Below, piece by piece: positions 12,631 to 23,895 of a stretch of DNA of 64,000 nt. The position numbers and the translations under genes are program-made. Source of the stretch: Albugo candida (Eukaryota > Oomycota > Peronosporomycetes > Albuginales > Albuginaceae); NCBI GenBank assembly GCA_905220665.1, contig CAJNAR010000023.1, forward strand, positions 62,001 through 126,000, written 5' to 3'. The notes beneath the pieces are model-generated. The model had not been told where the DNA came from, searched no databases, and saw only the letters and a list, made by a program, of their open reading frames with translations. Position 1 is the first letter of the stretch, and every line of letters begins with the position of its first letter.

Positions 12631-12722
12631 ACCAAAACGAATATTACACGGGCGAGATTGTGAAAATATGAAAAATACACCAAAAGGTCTAAAGTTAATG
12701 TGAAATTATGAAAAATATATTG
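12631..12722 (+). repeat. Left terminal inverted repeat of the SWIM-type MULE
   Basis: It begins ACCAAAACGAATATTACACG and shares the words CGGGCGA, ATATGAAAAATAC, GTCTAAAGTT and ATGTGAAAT, in order, with the reverse complement of the right repeat. Confidence 0.85.
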
Positions 12723-12749
12723 TTTTATCACTAGGAAATAATTAGTCCC

Positions 12750-14474
12750 TACAGGTGCGCTTGTTGTGGCCGTAGTTACCGCATGTAGTGCACTTGTTGC
12801 AGCTTAGTCTTAAAAGCTTCTGTGGCAACCTGGGACTCGATTCGCTTCGCCTTCTTTGTCCGACCACGCTTCTTTGACACCGTGAGAGGTTGGTTCTTTT
12901 CTAAACGCGTTCAGTTCATCCAATCGTCACGCATGGACTCATCTTTACCATGGGATCGTAAGCACGCTGGTACACCTACTTGGTACACGACGCATCGCAG
13001 AAAGTCTTGAGTAGCGAGAGCTTGCTGACGGATCGCAGGGCCGCATAGAGATGAGAGCATGGCTCTTTCATGTCGCCAAAGTAGCCACAAGAACACGGAT
13101 TTTCAGGATTATCTAGATCGACAGAGCACTCGACAGAAAGCTCTCCATCCTTTCTAACCTTGACCACGAAGGATGACAGGCAACTCGGGATGATTTCGAT
13201 CTTGTTAACGACAGATACAAAGCGCTTGCGCGAGAATTCCTTGGTTGCGCAAGCTGTGAGCTTCCCCCACGAAGCCGACTTGGCGACGAATTCAAACCAC
13301 TTCATTCCTATGTACTTTCCACCCCCATGAGACACTCCAAAAGTGGCTTCTCTCTCCTGCTTCAAGCAGGGCGTTATCAACAGACTCCACGTCGTTGCTA
13401 GTCATGGTCCCAAAGCGCGGACGTTTACTATACGCGGCAGCCCATTTGATCTTGCCTTCATCGAGTAGCCATTGCAGCACCTTTGAATTGTTTTCCTTCA
13501 ACTCACTGTCTCGCCGTTCGAACGACGCAACCGTCAAGGACTTGGACAGATTCCATGCCTGGTCCTTTAATGTCACATTGCGAAACTTGGCGTTGAAATT
13601 CTCGAGCATGTGACGAGCACAAAAAAAGTGAGGGATGTCACCTGCTTCAACTTGCATAACCTAAATGAGACCCTTGTCACGGTTGGAGATGACGAATTCT
13701 GGCGCTTCTACAGAGTGTAGAAGAAAGTTCAGGAACCATGACCAATTGTCTTTTGTCTCGCCTGACACCCAAGTGACCGCGACAATTTGGATTTCATGGT
13801 TGCTGTTTTTACAGCAAGCGACAAGAAATACTTCACCATATTTGTGCTTCATAAATGTGCCATCCAGATTGATACCGCGATCTGCAAACTCGCGAAGAAC
13901 ATGAATGCCGGGCTTGTATACGATGACAGCCCTAAAACATTTGTCCTCACGGAACGCGACATGGAACGCGATATCTGCCTTGTGTTCGCGCTTGTTCATT
14001 TTGTGTACGCATGACAAGATGAACTGGTACTGCGTGCGATCTTCATCGAAGAGTTGCGCTTTGAGTCGAATGCAGCTGTCGACACAAGTCTGGTACGTCA
14101 ATCGACGACCATCTGCCGTTAGCTTCTTTTGCATCTCAGCTGGACTGGCGTCACGACCCTTATCAACGACGAACCGGAGGGCCGAATCAAGCACAACGAC
14201 GTATGAAGAATTGTTTCCACGACTCGCTTTGTATGAAGCCAAGTCAACTCTCGTAGCGTCACATGTGTGCGGTACGAACGTACGAGGCGGCTCAATCCCT
14301 CACCATACGCAAAATCGACTGCGAAGCTGTAATTTGAATCGACAAACAACACCTTGTATCGTCTGTAGTCGCTCGATATGACACGAAACGCTCGTCCAAA
14401 ATTCTCGTTATATGCAATAATCGAACTTGATATGTCGTCACGACTGGTGTAGTCGCGTGAGTAAAAATCTTCAC
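12750..14474 (-). pseudogene. MULE transposase with SWIM zinc finger and C-terminal zinc knuckle, broken
   Basis: The open stretch 13661-14242 carries the MULE catalytic core, with GINLDGTFMKHKYGEVFLV (first acidic residue) and EFVISNRDKG (second). An in-frame stop follows at about 13660. The next piece has CARHMLENFNAKF (C-x-R-H box), and the third piece (12976-13380) has the SWIM finger CSCGYFGDMKEPCSHL. A C-terminal zinc knuckle CTTCGNYGHNKRTC is encoded near 12745-12790. The N-terminal DNA-binding part lies in another frame near 14290-14474. The order matches MuDR-type transposases. One stop and several frameshifts inactivate it. Confidence 0.85.
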
Positions 14475-14620
14475 GCCCGTCCGACCAGTCCCCTGGCGAA
14501 CAGACTTTACTTAACTCTTATGTCTTACCAACGAAGCCGTCGTTGCGGGTAGTCGTCATAGTTGCCAGATAGATATTCTAACGAAATGGCACTCAAGAAT
14601 GTGTAAACTCCAGACATTTT

Positions 14621-14713
14621 GGTATATCTTTCATCATTTCACATAAACTTTAGACTTTTTGAAGTATTTTTCATATTTTTTAACAATTTCGCCCGTATAA
14701 CATTCCTTTTGGT
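14621..14713 (-). repeat. Right terminal inverted repeat of the SWIM-type MULE
   Basis: Reverse complement of the repeat at 12631-12722. The inner end GGTATATCTTTCATCATTTC starts at 14621 and the outer end closes with CATTCCTTTTGGT at 14713. Confidence 0.85.
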
Positions 14714-14959
14714 ATTGTCGATTTCAAGGAAATCCAGTTTTTATGCGATTTTTTTGGCAATTGTCATCCCTTCTACCCGCCCCACTCACCTCCTTCTTTT
14801 CTACGGGAACGTTACACATCGAGACACATCTCGGCGGCTCTGCCATAGATTAAGAGAACGCGCTTATTCACTATGCTTCTTTCCACCATTGAAGTCATCA
14901 CGCTTCAGAAAACACGAGCATGCCTACTACTTCCTCGGATTTACAAAGACGAGGGTTGC

Positions 14960-15994
14960 TATCGTCTACCGAAAACCCCTGTCTACCTTCAGCTCCTGTA
15001 TTGAGGCATACGAGAAGACTGGCTCTGTTGCACGTCAAGTCACAGAAGTTTCAAACCAAAAGTATAACGTGGAGAAGCGCGAATGGTTGCGTTGTTATAT
15101 AAAATAGGAAACCCACTTTGACACCTGGACGAGACCAAGCACTCTTTCGAAGTAAAGTGGAACACGGACATCAGCTGCTCGACGATTTGGCGAATCCTTC
15201 GAGATTTCAACTTCACATATAAAGTCAGTCTCTAATGGTTTAGGGTTTAGGGTATACAACGCTAGTACTGCATGATAGGTTCTGAAACGCCGCGCAATCA
15301 ATATCAAACAATCGGATATTATGCGCTTCGAATGTGAGATCAGTTCTGTTGATTGAAGGCATTTTACTTTGACGTTTTTGGATGTGGTATCATTTGATTG
15401 TCGCGGGATGTTAAGAAAGCGAGGATAGGCCTTGAAGGTAAGCATAGCGGATATGTCATCTCGTGATATTTTGTTTCAATATTTGACGCTTTGATTACCA
15501 TGTAGGGGCAAAATCTTCTATACCGAGGCAAATTCACCAGAGTGCCAAGGACATTCTTGCTCTGCTTCATCGGGTGTAAGGGTCTTTTGGATACCTACAT
15601 GACTGAGGGAACATTTGATCAAAGCAAGTTCATGGACTGCTGCCGTAACTGTGCCACTAATTCAGGCAAGGTACAAAAAGCACCCAGGAATGCACTCTGT
15701 GTGGGTTGCTGACGGCGCGCGGATTCATTGCCACCCAAGTTTCACTAGTTACCTGCGGTCGCTTGGGATTATACCCATATTTTGCCTTCGTATTGTCCTT
15801 TTTACAATCCCATTGAGGTGATGTTTGGATTGATTAAGAAAAGCAGGCAGCGCAATTACACAGAAAGATCAGTTAAGGCAATAGATATGTCGACGGCAAT
15901 CTCCTCATTGCTTGAACCATATAGAAATACAAAATGCACAATCTCTTCCGTAAATGTGGATATTCGCTTTCAGGACGATTTAACCCTGGTGTAG
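14960..15994 (+). pseudogene. Tc1/IS630-like transposase (DDE_3 type), degenerate, with an intron-like insert
   Basis: Pieces of a helix-turn-helix plus DDE transposase occur in order on the plus strand. They are SSCIEAYEKTGSVARQVTE near 14990; a second HTH-like ISCSTIWRILRDFNFTYK ending at 15223; LKRRAINIKQ from 15279; the first acid in FLDVVSFDCRGMLRKRG near 15375; VWVADGARIHCHPSF with the second acid near 15700; and YCPFYNPIEVMFGLIKK with the final E near 15800. Several frame changes and a stop near 15108 show decay. Between FTYK and the LKRR segment sits a 55-base insert with GT and AG ends (15224-15278) that breaks an otherwise continuous protein match and is probably an intron. Confidence 0.72.
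15237..15252 (+). repeat. Short interstitial TTTAGGG repeat
   Basis: GGTTTAGGGTTTAGGG: two full copies and a partial copy of the plant-type telomere unit, inside the intron-like insert of the transposase remnant. Confidence 0.8.
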
Positions 15995-16099
15995 GATACA
16001 ATAATTTAGTTTATCTTTCTAAACTTGGTTTTGAATAACAAAGCACTGTTCTCAATTGTTTTTATTCTGTATGATCTATATCTATTTGATTAGGGGTAT

Positions 16100-16970
16100 C
16101 TTGAAGAATTGCTTGACTGTCAGCAGTATCAACGGGTCTTAGTACATTGTTGTATGTTTCAATCATATTCTTCATCAGTATTCTTTACCACTTGCTGCAA
16201 TGCCATGACAGAATCTTTCATACTGGTCAGCTTTATTAGTTGTGAATAACCAAGTCGAGCATGCCACATATCATCGCTTACTTTCTTGCTCCTTTTCTAC
16301 GTGTCCTGCCTTTTTTGCATCTTCGACACGTTCACACTAGAGGATGAATTGCTTCTTTGTTTTTGACACTTGCACTATATCCATTTCTTTATCCTCTATT
16401 CTTCAAATTGATCCACTAAATGTAATCTCGAAACCCTTCGCTGCCAATGTCGTGATAGACAGTAAGCCTCTATCCAGATTCATGGTGATTGGGACATATG
16501 TGGCTGCTGTCGCCACTGTTTATTATTATCTATTCCCGATGTGAACCAGTGTAATAGATAAAAGCATTCCATTCTTTGTAAATCATCCGATTGTTTCTAC
16601 AATCGGCTTCTTGTGCCCATATTTGAGACATTATAAATAATTCCGTTGAAATGCAAGATTTCTCTGTTTCGTATCACGCGCATCGAACTTTCCAATTTGA
16701 TTTGGTTTTCGATCCCATAAACTTCCCATCTCCTTTGTTGTAAGTCCATTCCGTTCTTTACAAATCATTCCTTCATTTTTCGACGCAATAATCACAATAA
16801 ATTACACGATGTCGTAAAGGCTCCCGAGTTGAAAGATAAATTGGTCATTCAAATTGAGCAATTCTCCAAGAGCTTGCATTTTAATGCAAAGTCATCGAGT
16901 TCGAGTTCTAATTTTCACCCGGGTGTGCACGCTATTACGCGAAAAACACTCTTTGATATTTCCCTCAGTT
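16100..16970 (-). pseudogene. Ty1/copia polyprotein fragment (gag end to GAG-pre-integrase)
   Basis: Minus-strand reading shows the copia arrangement: VPITMNLDRGLLSITTLAAK near 16430-16490, an I-T-F-S-G-S segment, and DDMWHARLGYSQLIKL near 16240-16275, which corresponds to the W-H-x-R-L-G-H box of the GAG-pre-integrase domain. Upstream there are gag-like scraps. Stops are frequent. No integrase core, reverse transcriptase or LTR was found, so this is an internal fragment. Confidence 0.65.
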
Positions 16971-17398
16971 GGCTTCGTGATTGCGCCTCGCTCCATTGAC
17001 TAAACAGCTGGGCTGATAGACGACGTGACGATTGCAAACGAATTCAAGTTGTAGACTCTTAACAGCTCGACGATTATACTTGATGAATCCGCTCACCAAA
17101 CATATCAGGGTTTATGCACCGCCTAATCATCTGAGATGACATTAATTCCTGTCAAGATGGATATGGTATGTCATGCATGTCACTTTCAGGGGTCAAATGT
17201 GAAAGCGTACCGTGCAAAGTGTCAATTTTGCAAAGAAACAGATAACAACAAGTGTAAACTTCTGGGCAACATAAAGAATGGCCTGACAGCCAGCAAGACG
17301 AATACACAAGAGACGCCTAAGGATAAACCTTGAAGTGTATCTCATCATCTTCTTCGTCTGCATCGGTGCGATAATTTGGATTCCTATAGATCGATATA
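16971..17398. other. No gene recognised between copia fragment and gypsy LTR
   Basis: A 65-codon plus-strand frame (17136-17333) has two CxxC pairs but no family resemblance. Nothing else stands out. Confidence 0.4.
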
Positions 17399-17577
17399 TG
17401 ATCTGTCTCTCGGTTCCAAAATACCAATCACAGACGGCTTCTGCGATTGTAGTTTGTCCTCCGTGCTGATCTCCGCAATGATCAAGCAAAAGATCTCTTT
17501 TATTTGGGTTTTTTATTACCTACCGCACTTAATCTATTTCCACTTCGTACGTGACCCAAGGGATTCAAATCCCATCA
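17399..17577 (-). repeat. Left (3') LTR of gypsy element, 179 bases
   Basis: TG...CA ends. It aligns with the right LTR after removal of the Tc1 insertion. It carries about 13 extra bases in two short indels relative to the right copy, plus scattered substitutions. Confidence 0.88.
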
Positions 17578-18054
17578 CTTTCCCTTTTTCCGTTGCGCGT
17601 CACCTTCAATAGACCGCCACATCTCTTTAGCTCCGGGATTGTCTTTAACCCACTGTGACAGCAGGACCGGAACATGTTCATGCATTATAACAGCGGGCTT
17701 CCGGCTGTTTTCCGCTACTAGTCCGATCCATTTGACCAAGATTTCCCATGTCTGTGTAGCGCGATTCATACGGCACTCTAAGAATCGCTTCACCAAATGC
17801 CCGCCGTTCGCGAATACGATATGATCCTTTAGAATCTGCGTTACGTCCAGATAACGTTCTTTGTAGAACCGTAGGCGCGAAGTATGACGCGTGTGAACAT
17901 CGTAGGGTTCCACTAGCTCCTGGATTTCATACACCCAATCGTTCAATGTAGACACCGCACGGTATGGTCCTTTCCAACATAGAACCAATTTGTTTGCGTG
18001 CTTAATGACTTGACCGGATAGGACAAAATCCCCAATTTCAAAATTAATACACAT
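17575..18054 (-). pseudogene. Gypsy integrase C-terminal end with chromodomain
   Basis: This open stretch of 159 codons continues the polyprotein. It begins with a small barrel-like GDFVLSG...VLCWKGPYRAVSTLNDWVYEIQ segment typical of gypsy integrase tails. A chromodomain follows (HLVKRFLECRMN, then TWEILVKWIGL). The last codons (KKGK and stop) are encoded by the polypurine tract that abuts the LTR, so the coding end and the replication primer overlap. Confidence 0.8.
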
Positions 18055-18126
18055 GATTCCCTTTTATTGGCTATGACGGCGTCTTGCCGCCTCAGATAAC
18101 GCATGATGAATATGTGCCAATGTCTC

Positions 18127-21100
18127 TTAAAGGAATTTAACGGAGTCTTGCTGTTTTTCATTCAACTCTAGCGTGTTCATAGAGTCCAAATTGTTCCATG
18201 CCGTCGGCTGATACAACACGCTGACCGGATCTCCTGTTTGGTAGGGCTGTAAACCCCCCGTATCTGGTGCGTACCCATTCAATCGAGCCGATGGTAGTTG
18301 ATTTATAGACGATTGACAGAGTGGCAACAAACTGGGCCACTCTGCAATCTTCAGCTTTCTCTCGCTCAAAAGACATCGCATTGTCTTAAGTAGATGACGG
18401 TTTAGTACTTTTACCGACCCATTCGCCCACGGACGATACGCCGTCGCGAAGTGATGTTCTGCGCGTAGAAGTTTTGCGAGTTTCGATATGACTTCATTCT
18501 TGAAGCGTGACCCTCTGTCGGACACCCAGACGGAGATCGAGTCATACCGTACGAACCAATCCAGTATTGCTGCCACGGTGACACCCGTGTTGGCTACCAC
18601 ACTAGGGATAATCTCACAAAACCCGCTCATTCCATCTTCAATATGAGCACATAACAATATCCTCCACTACCTGCAGGCATGGATAGAAAATCGAAATGTA
18701 AGATTTCGCTCGGTTTGGTGGCTCTTCAGCGTTTCTCCAAATGGGTTAGGACATCTTCCTCCTCGCGATAAAAGGCAGTGTAGACATCGGAGCACGAATT
18801 CCTTGACGTCACAATTCAGCGAGCTCCATGAAACATGCTTCGACAATATCTGGATTGTCGTCGCGACACCACGATGACCCGCAGAACCTGCATGGGCCAC
18901 AATACACAAGCGTTGCTGGATAGTGACAGCACTATCAGGAATGCATATTCGGTTGTCCGTATCTACTAAGTCACAACGTTGGTTGTCCATCGTTAATAGG
19001 GGGCTTCTGAACGGCTTCGTTCTTGCGAAGCGGATTCCACCAACTTAATTTCGTCCAACGACGGACACTCGAAAGTAGTATCTTCCAGAGGCGATACTTT
19101 TTGTTCCACAGCCAGAGCATAGCTTTTGGTTGTACTTTGTTTCGCTTTTTTGTTTGGCGATCCCCAACGAGGCATCATATCACCCAAGACATTTTCATCC
19201 CCAGTCACATATTCAATTACATAACAAAAAGTTTGCAAGACCATTGCCCATCGCTGAAGCTGTCCGCTTTGTATCCACGCTGTTTAGATCGAAAATGAAT
19301 TTTAGATTTCGGTTATCAGTGAATATGTAGACTATACTTCAATCGTTTACAAGTCTCCGCAATGACAAAAGCTTCCTTCTCCACTGTTGCCCATCGTGCT
19401 GCAGCTCCTTTAAAGGATCCACTATAAATGCGAGTGGTACATGTACTTTCTCGCTAAGTGGCTTTTCCAGCTCACCGGGCCCCACTTGAGTAACAATAGC
19501 TCCCCAATGATCTTGATAGGCGTCCGTATAAACACATAACTTCCAGTCCTCATTTGGGTGTGCCATCGGTACCATCGCGCAGAGTGCGTCCTTAATCAAT
19601 TGCAAACACTGGTCGTGCGATGGACCACATTCATGTTCATCTAATCGGACTTGCACCAGCGCCGAGTAGTTTGGTATATTATTCCGCATCCAATTTACCG
19701 CACAAAGAAATTGCTGAAGATCTGCAGCCTTGCATGGTCGTCCCATTTCGCATAATACTTGAATCCGCTAGGCGCAATGACTCACTCCACTTCCAGAAAT
19801 TGTCTTCCCGCACCACACAGTTTCAAAAGAGATAAAACAGCATTTTTTGGATGGAGGTTCACACCAAATTCTTCAAATCGTTTGAGAACGGTTTCCAGAA
19901 CATCAAGAAGTTTCGCTTCTGTTTCCGCATACCCTAAAACGTCGTCCAGCCATACTTGAACAACCCTGACCCAGAACGGGTTTCAACACTTGCTCAGCAA
20001 CCTGTTGTGCAAAAGCTACAGCCTCTGTTGACCTCATAATAACACGATTTCCCGTAAAGAGTCCTCCCGGTGTTACCACAGTAATGTAATCCCGACTGCT
20101 TTCATGTAGTGGAAGTTGCCAGTAGAAACGAAAACAATCCAGCGAAAAATAATAGCGTGATCCATCGAGACTCGCGAGAACCACTTCCAAATGTGACATG
20201 GGTCACGCCGTCGGTACTGTCAGAGCATTGACTGTACGCAGATCCACCGCCATTCGATAGCTTCCGATATCTTTTTTTGCTACAATTCGAGCCGCGCTAC
20301 CCCATCTTGAATCGGGATTTCGATACATAAGGCTGTGTTCTTCCAGACTGGATATATGCTCCCTCAAGAAATCTCGGTGCAAAGGCGGATAGTGTCTAGA
20401 TCTCGCCATCACTGGTTTACTCCCTTCCCTTATTTGTACCTTAGGAGGAGGGACTTTGACTGGGAGATCCGCTGCGAACTCCACCCGAAAAAGATCATGA
20501 TGCCGTTGAAGTAATGAAGATAGCCGCGAAAGTGATTCTTCATTCGCTCCGTTTTTCTTGCTTCTACGACTTTTGACTCGAGAATCTCCTTGATAGCATC
20601 TCTTTGGGTCTCCGCCATGACCACCTCCGGCAACATCATATAGGCCTCTCTTTCATCAAAGTCGATGTTGTCGCTGGCATAGCACGCTTCGTCACATTTC
20701 TCCAACACACGACACGAAGGGGTACTGCCTCCCGTACTGTCTTCGATCCCAGAAGCGTCCCATATCTTTTTCGCTGTCTTGCTGCTCCCAATATCGCCTC
20801 GACGGAATATCCCGTCAGCTCCATCATGCCACGATCGATTAATAACGTCAGCGATTTGTCATTTTTGTTCACCATCACCTCCAGATGTCGCCATACCAAG
20901 GGTCCACTTGACGTAGGAAATTCTACGCAATCCAAAACCACTCGACGCTTTATCCATTGGGGCGTGTCTCCGAGCGTATTTAGCTTCATCGGCGTGGTGT
21001 ATTGACTGACATGGACAAATGCCTTTGACACTAACGCGTCCACCAATCCCGCAGATACTATTCTGTAATCCGAGCCAGAGTCCAATAGAGTACATACATT

Positions 21101-21163
21101 TTGGATTCCATCCACAGTAGCGAAGAACTCCCCATTTTCTTTCAGTAAAGCAGCTTTCTTCAC
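18127..21163 (-). pseudogene. Gypsy pol: protease, reverse transcriptase, RNase H, integrase, broken
   Basis: From right to left: the aspartic protease box LLDSGSDYRIVS near 21080; reverse transcriptase from about 20484, with SLDCFRFYWQLPLHES and the active-site variant VWLDDVLGYA near 19950; RNase H (VYTDAYQDHWGAIV near 19510); the HHCC zinc finger of integrase (AHAGSAGHRG then FVLRCLHC near 18800-18900); and the integrase core near 18300-18650 with VSDRGSRFKNE. The frame breaks at least at 20200, 19900-19750, 19300, 18990, 18660 and 18120, so no functional polyprotein can be made. Confidence 0.88.
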
Positions 21164-21194
21164 ATTCGGTGCTTTCGGATAATATCCTTCCTGA

Positions 21195-22212
21195 TTGTTT
21201 TATCGTTTCCTTAGGAGAGCTTCTGCTTCGCTTGGTGCGTACTGCGGGCATCTTCTGACCGAATGCTCCGTGCTTTCACACTTCAAACACTCAAATCTAT
21301 TTCGCGGCGGACCACATTGTATCACCCGTTTCCCCTTCTCCTCTTCTTTTGTTCTACGATGCTGGACAAGAACACGTCGTTGCAGAACAGGAAACAATCG
21401 TGTTTTTGTAGCCGCAACATTCCGTATTCATTCCCCACGAGTTGCCTCAGGCTCCCATTCCATGAAACTTCTCAATTGTCCTAGACACCACAGGTAGAAC
21501 GCCATCGGATTCTTCTTCAAATGTTGTTCGTGTCCATGTTCAGCTTCTCTTGAATTTTCCTTCTAAAAGCTGCCAGCTCTAGACCTTCATCCATCCATTT
21601 TACGATCCTCTTCGCATCCACCTGCTCTACATAATGTTGCACACCCTCCTCCTCCAATACGCGATAGATTTGATTTCGAAGCCGCGACATAAGAGATCCA
21701 GCATCCATCAATCGCGTGTTCATCTTGAACTTTTTCATCATTTCATCAATCTTGCCCAACTCGAAGGAATCTGTTGTGATAGTTTCTCTGAAGTAGTTTA
21801 TCCAATCCTCCTCGACCACCTCTTCCGGTTGCTTACACATTTCGAATTTAATGATCTGAGCACGTGTCCATGCATCCACGCACGCTGACAACGGCATGAC
21901 AAAAGGTTTGTTCTAACACGTCTCATACGTGAGCAATGTATTGTAATACGACTGATACATTTTCACAAACTCGCGCCTATCCCGCGACGTCTCCCCGGTG
22001 TAGATCGGATGCTTCGGCAATTGCGGCGCATTTGAGATGCGATTATCTTCCGATACATCCATCATATCCACATCTCCTGCCATGCTTCACAACTCGCACC
22101 CGTTCCTCCGTCAAATTCCCAACAAAAGGTCCTCCTGGGCCTAATCTTCTTTGTTCCCCACGCGTCCTCATCCCCTTCGGATCCGACGCTATAGCTTCGA
22201 GATCCGCGTACA
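21195..22212 (-). pseudogene. Gypsy gag with CCHC knuckle, broken
   Basis: A first ATG at 22212 opens a frame of about 50 codons. The main gag body is 21517-21897. The C-terminal piece holds a nucleocapsid knuckle CLKCESTEHSVRRC (C-x2-C-x4-H-x4-C) near 21270. Pieces are in different frames. Confidence 0.7.
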
Positions 22213-22316
22213 TGGAGTCGTTGCTTATCGTCCAACCTCGAACACAGTTGAACTAAAGTTAATTTTGATCTGTCTCGGTTCCAAACTACCAATCACAGAC
22301 GGCTTCTGCGATTGTA

Positions 22317-22342
22317 CACTCCGCGCCATAAAGATAGTGACA
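22317..22342 (+). repeat. Left terminal inverted repeat of Tc1 element
   Basis: Starts CACTCCGCGCCATAAA and matches the reverse complement of the right end over about 26 bases with a few mismatches. Confidence 0.9.
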
Positions 22343-22575
22343 CGTGTTTTTCTTAGAAAAAGATGTGAAAAAAGTGTAGATTGATTGCACTATACATGTG
22401 TTAGATTAAAATAAACACGGCGGCTTGGAATATTTACTCAAAGTCAGAATTAGATTTTTCAATCCATAGTTATGAGCAAAAAAGTGAAAATAGGCCGCGT
22501 CAAAATGATAAGGAACACCTGTTATATTGCGCGTTCCTCGACTTTGAACACTGCATTTATGCTCTAAGAGTGGTG

Positions 22576-23570
22576 CTAGTAGTGAGTCTTGAAACCCTCT
22601 AGCTCAATGACCATCAAGCAGCGATCGCTCATCGATTTCAGGAGCGCATGTTGCCGTTCTTGACTGATTTCTGACCACGCTTCCCTGACTGCCGCTTCAA
22701 GCTCGCCAACCGAGTGATATTGGCGCCCGTTACCGTAAACAGAACGCGCAATGTCACCCCAGAGATTCTCTATCGGATTTAGGTCCGGCGAAGAGACGGC
22801 CACTTCATCACATTGAGTTTGAGGTCCTTGAGAAAGGCACTGGTCGATTTAGATGCATGGATACTTGCGTTATCATGCTGAAATTCGTAGCCATCTTGAT
22901 GTTCACGATCTGCGAAAGGTAATAGATGGTTAGTTAACGTCTCCTGGTAGTCAAACGAGTTGTGACGACCATTCAATGTGGCCAAGGATGTCAACCCTTT
23001 TGCGGAGAAACCGCCCCAGACCATGATGCCACCCCCTCTACTTTGACGGCTATAAAATGTCCTTGCTTCAAGTCGTATATCGTGCCAATAATACTTGCAA
23101 CCATCTGGTCCGTCCAGCGTGAACCGCTTCTCGTCTGAAAAGATGATCCGGTCCCAGTCAGTGCAATCCTTGAGCTTCTGTTTGGCCCATTCAAGTCGTG
23201 CCATGTGGTGGCGCTTCGTGAGTTTCGGCGTCGGTTTCATTTTCTTGTAGACAAGATGAGGCGCTCGCTGGAGCAAGCGCTGAACGGTCCTCTTGCTCAC
23301 CTGTGGTCTCACGGTGTTGGCGATGGCCACAGCGGACAAGTCACCGCTGATTGCGGCATTGATGATGCACCGCACATCACGCGGCCCGAGTTTCGGCTTC
23401 CTTCCAGGGCTCTTTTTCATTCCATAGCCATCAGGATTTCTTAGGTAAGCGTGGACGACGTTTGTGGAGCGCCCTAGGCTCGCAACAATTGTCCGTAGAG
23501 TTTCTTTGTACGACCTGAGGGCGTCAATTTGCCCTTTCTCGTACTCGGTCATAGCCGGCTTTCGCCCCAT
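22576..23570 (-). pseudogene. Tc1-type DD34E transposase with a single frameshift
   Basis: The ATG at 23570 opens a frame for an N-terminal HTH pair, then GRKPKLGPRDVRCI, an AT-hook-like linker, and the DDE domain: first acid in IIFSDEKRFTLDGP, a GGGIMVWGGF strand, second acid in FQHDNASIHAS, and third acid in SSPDLNPIENLWG. The last box is in another frame, because the first frame ends at 22779 just after NVMKWPS. One small indel therefore separates an otherwise full-length protein of about 330 residues. The element is thus young compared with its neighbours. A base-calling error could also explain the break. Confidence 0.9.
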
Positions 23571-23869
23571 GGCTTCACTTAAAAAACACTAACCTCGACT
23601 ATGAGCACGCAGAAAACATTCAGAAGAATCCATCCATGTTGAATAAAGGCGAAGAAAGTGCGTTGTCTCCCTGTGTGGTCGAGTGGTGGTGGTGTATACT
23701 ATCAATTTGTCGCGCAGGTCTGTGTACCTTCCCGCCAAATTTCCCACTTCCACTTATCCGATCAACACAAACAAAACGCCAAAATGATTGGCTCAACGTA
23801 GGAAAATGTTTTATTCAATCAATAGTCAAAACAAAGTAAAAATTAAGCACAATATAGAAAATAAACGGT

Positions 23870-23895
23870 TGTCCCTATATTTATGGCGCGGAGTG
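23870..23895 (-). repeat. Right terminal inverted repeat of Tc1 element
   Basis: Ends TTTATGGCGCGGAGTG, the reverse complement of the left terminus. Confidence 0.9.

Larger units (their letters stand above)
12631..14713 (-). mobile_element. MULE DNA transposon with SWIM-finger transposase and long AT-rich inverted repeats
   Basis: About 2.08 kb between two inverted repeats of roughly 93 bases. The repeats align along their whole length with about 15% differences. The transposase lies inside on the minus strand and is broken. No clear 9-base target duplication was found. The repeats are unrelated to those of the neighbouring FAR1-like MULE, so this is a distinct family. Confidence 0.82.
22317..23895 (-). 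mobile_element. Tc1/mariner DNA transposon, 1,579 bases, flanked by TA duplication
   Basis: Ends are CACTCCGCGCCATAAA in inverted orientation, with similarity running on for about 26 bases. TA lies at both junctions (22315-22316 and 23896-23897), the hallmark of Tc1/mariner target duplication. The transposase lies on the minus strand with one frameshift. Exact boundaries are given by comparison with the uninterrupted left LTR. Confidence 0.95.

Noticed and set aside
14619..15107. 162-codon plus-strand frame as a membrane protein gene
   Set aside because: It starts inside the inverted repeat of a MULE and ends inside a transposase remnant; hydrophobicity comes from the AT-rich repeat.
15237..15252. 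Chromosome end or telomere-proximal sequence
   Set aside because: Only about two units, interrupted by unique sequence on both sides and embedded in a transposon.
17136..17333. 65-codon frame with two CxxC pairs
   Set aside because: No family resemblance, lies in repeat debris, and no promoter or splice context supports it.
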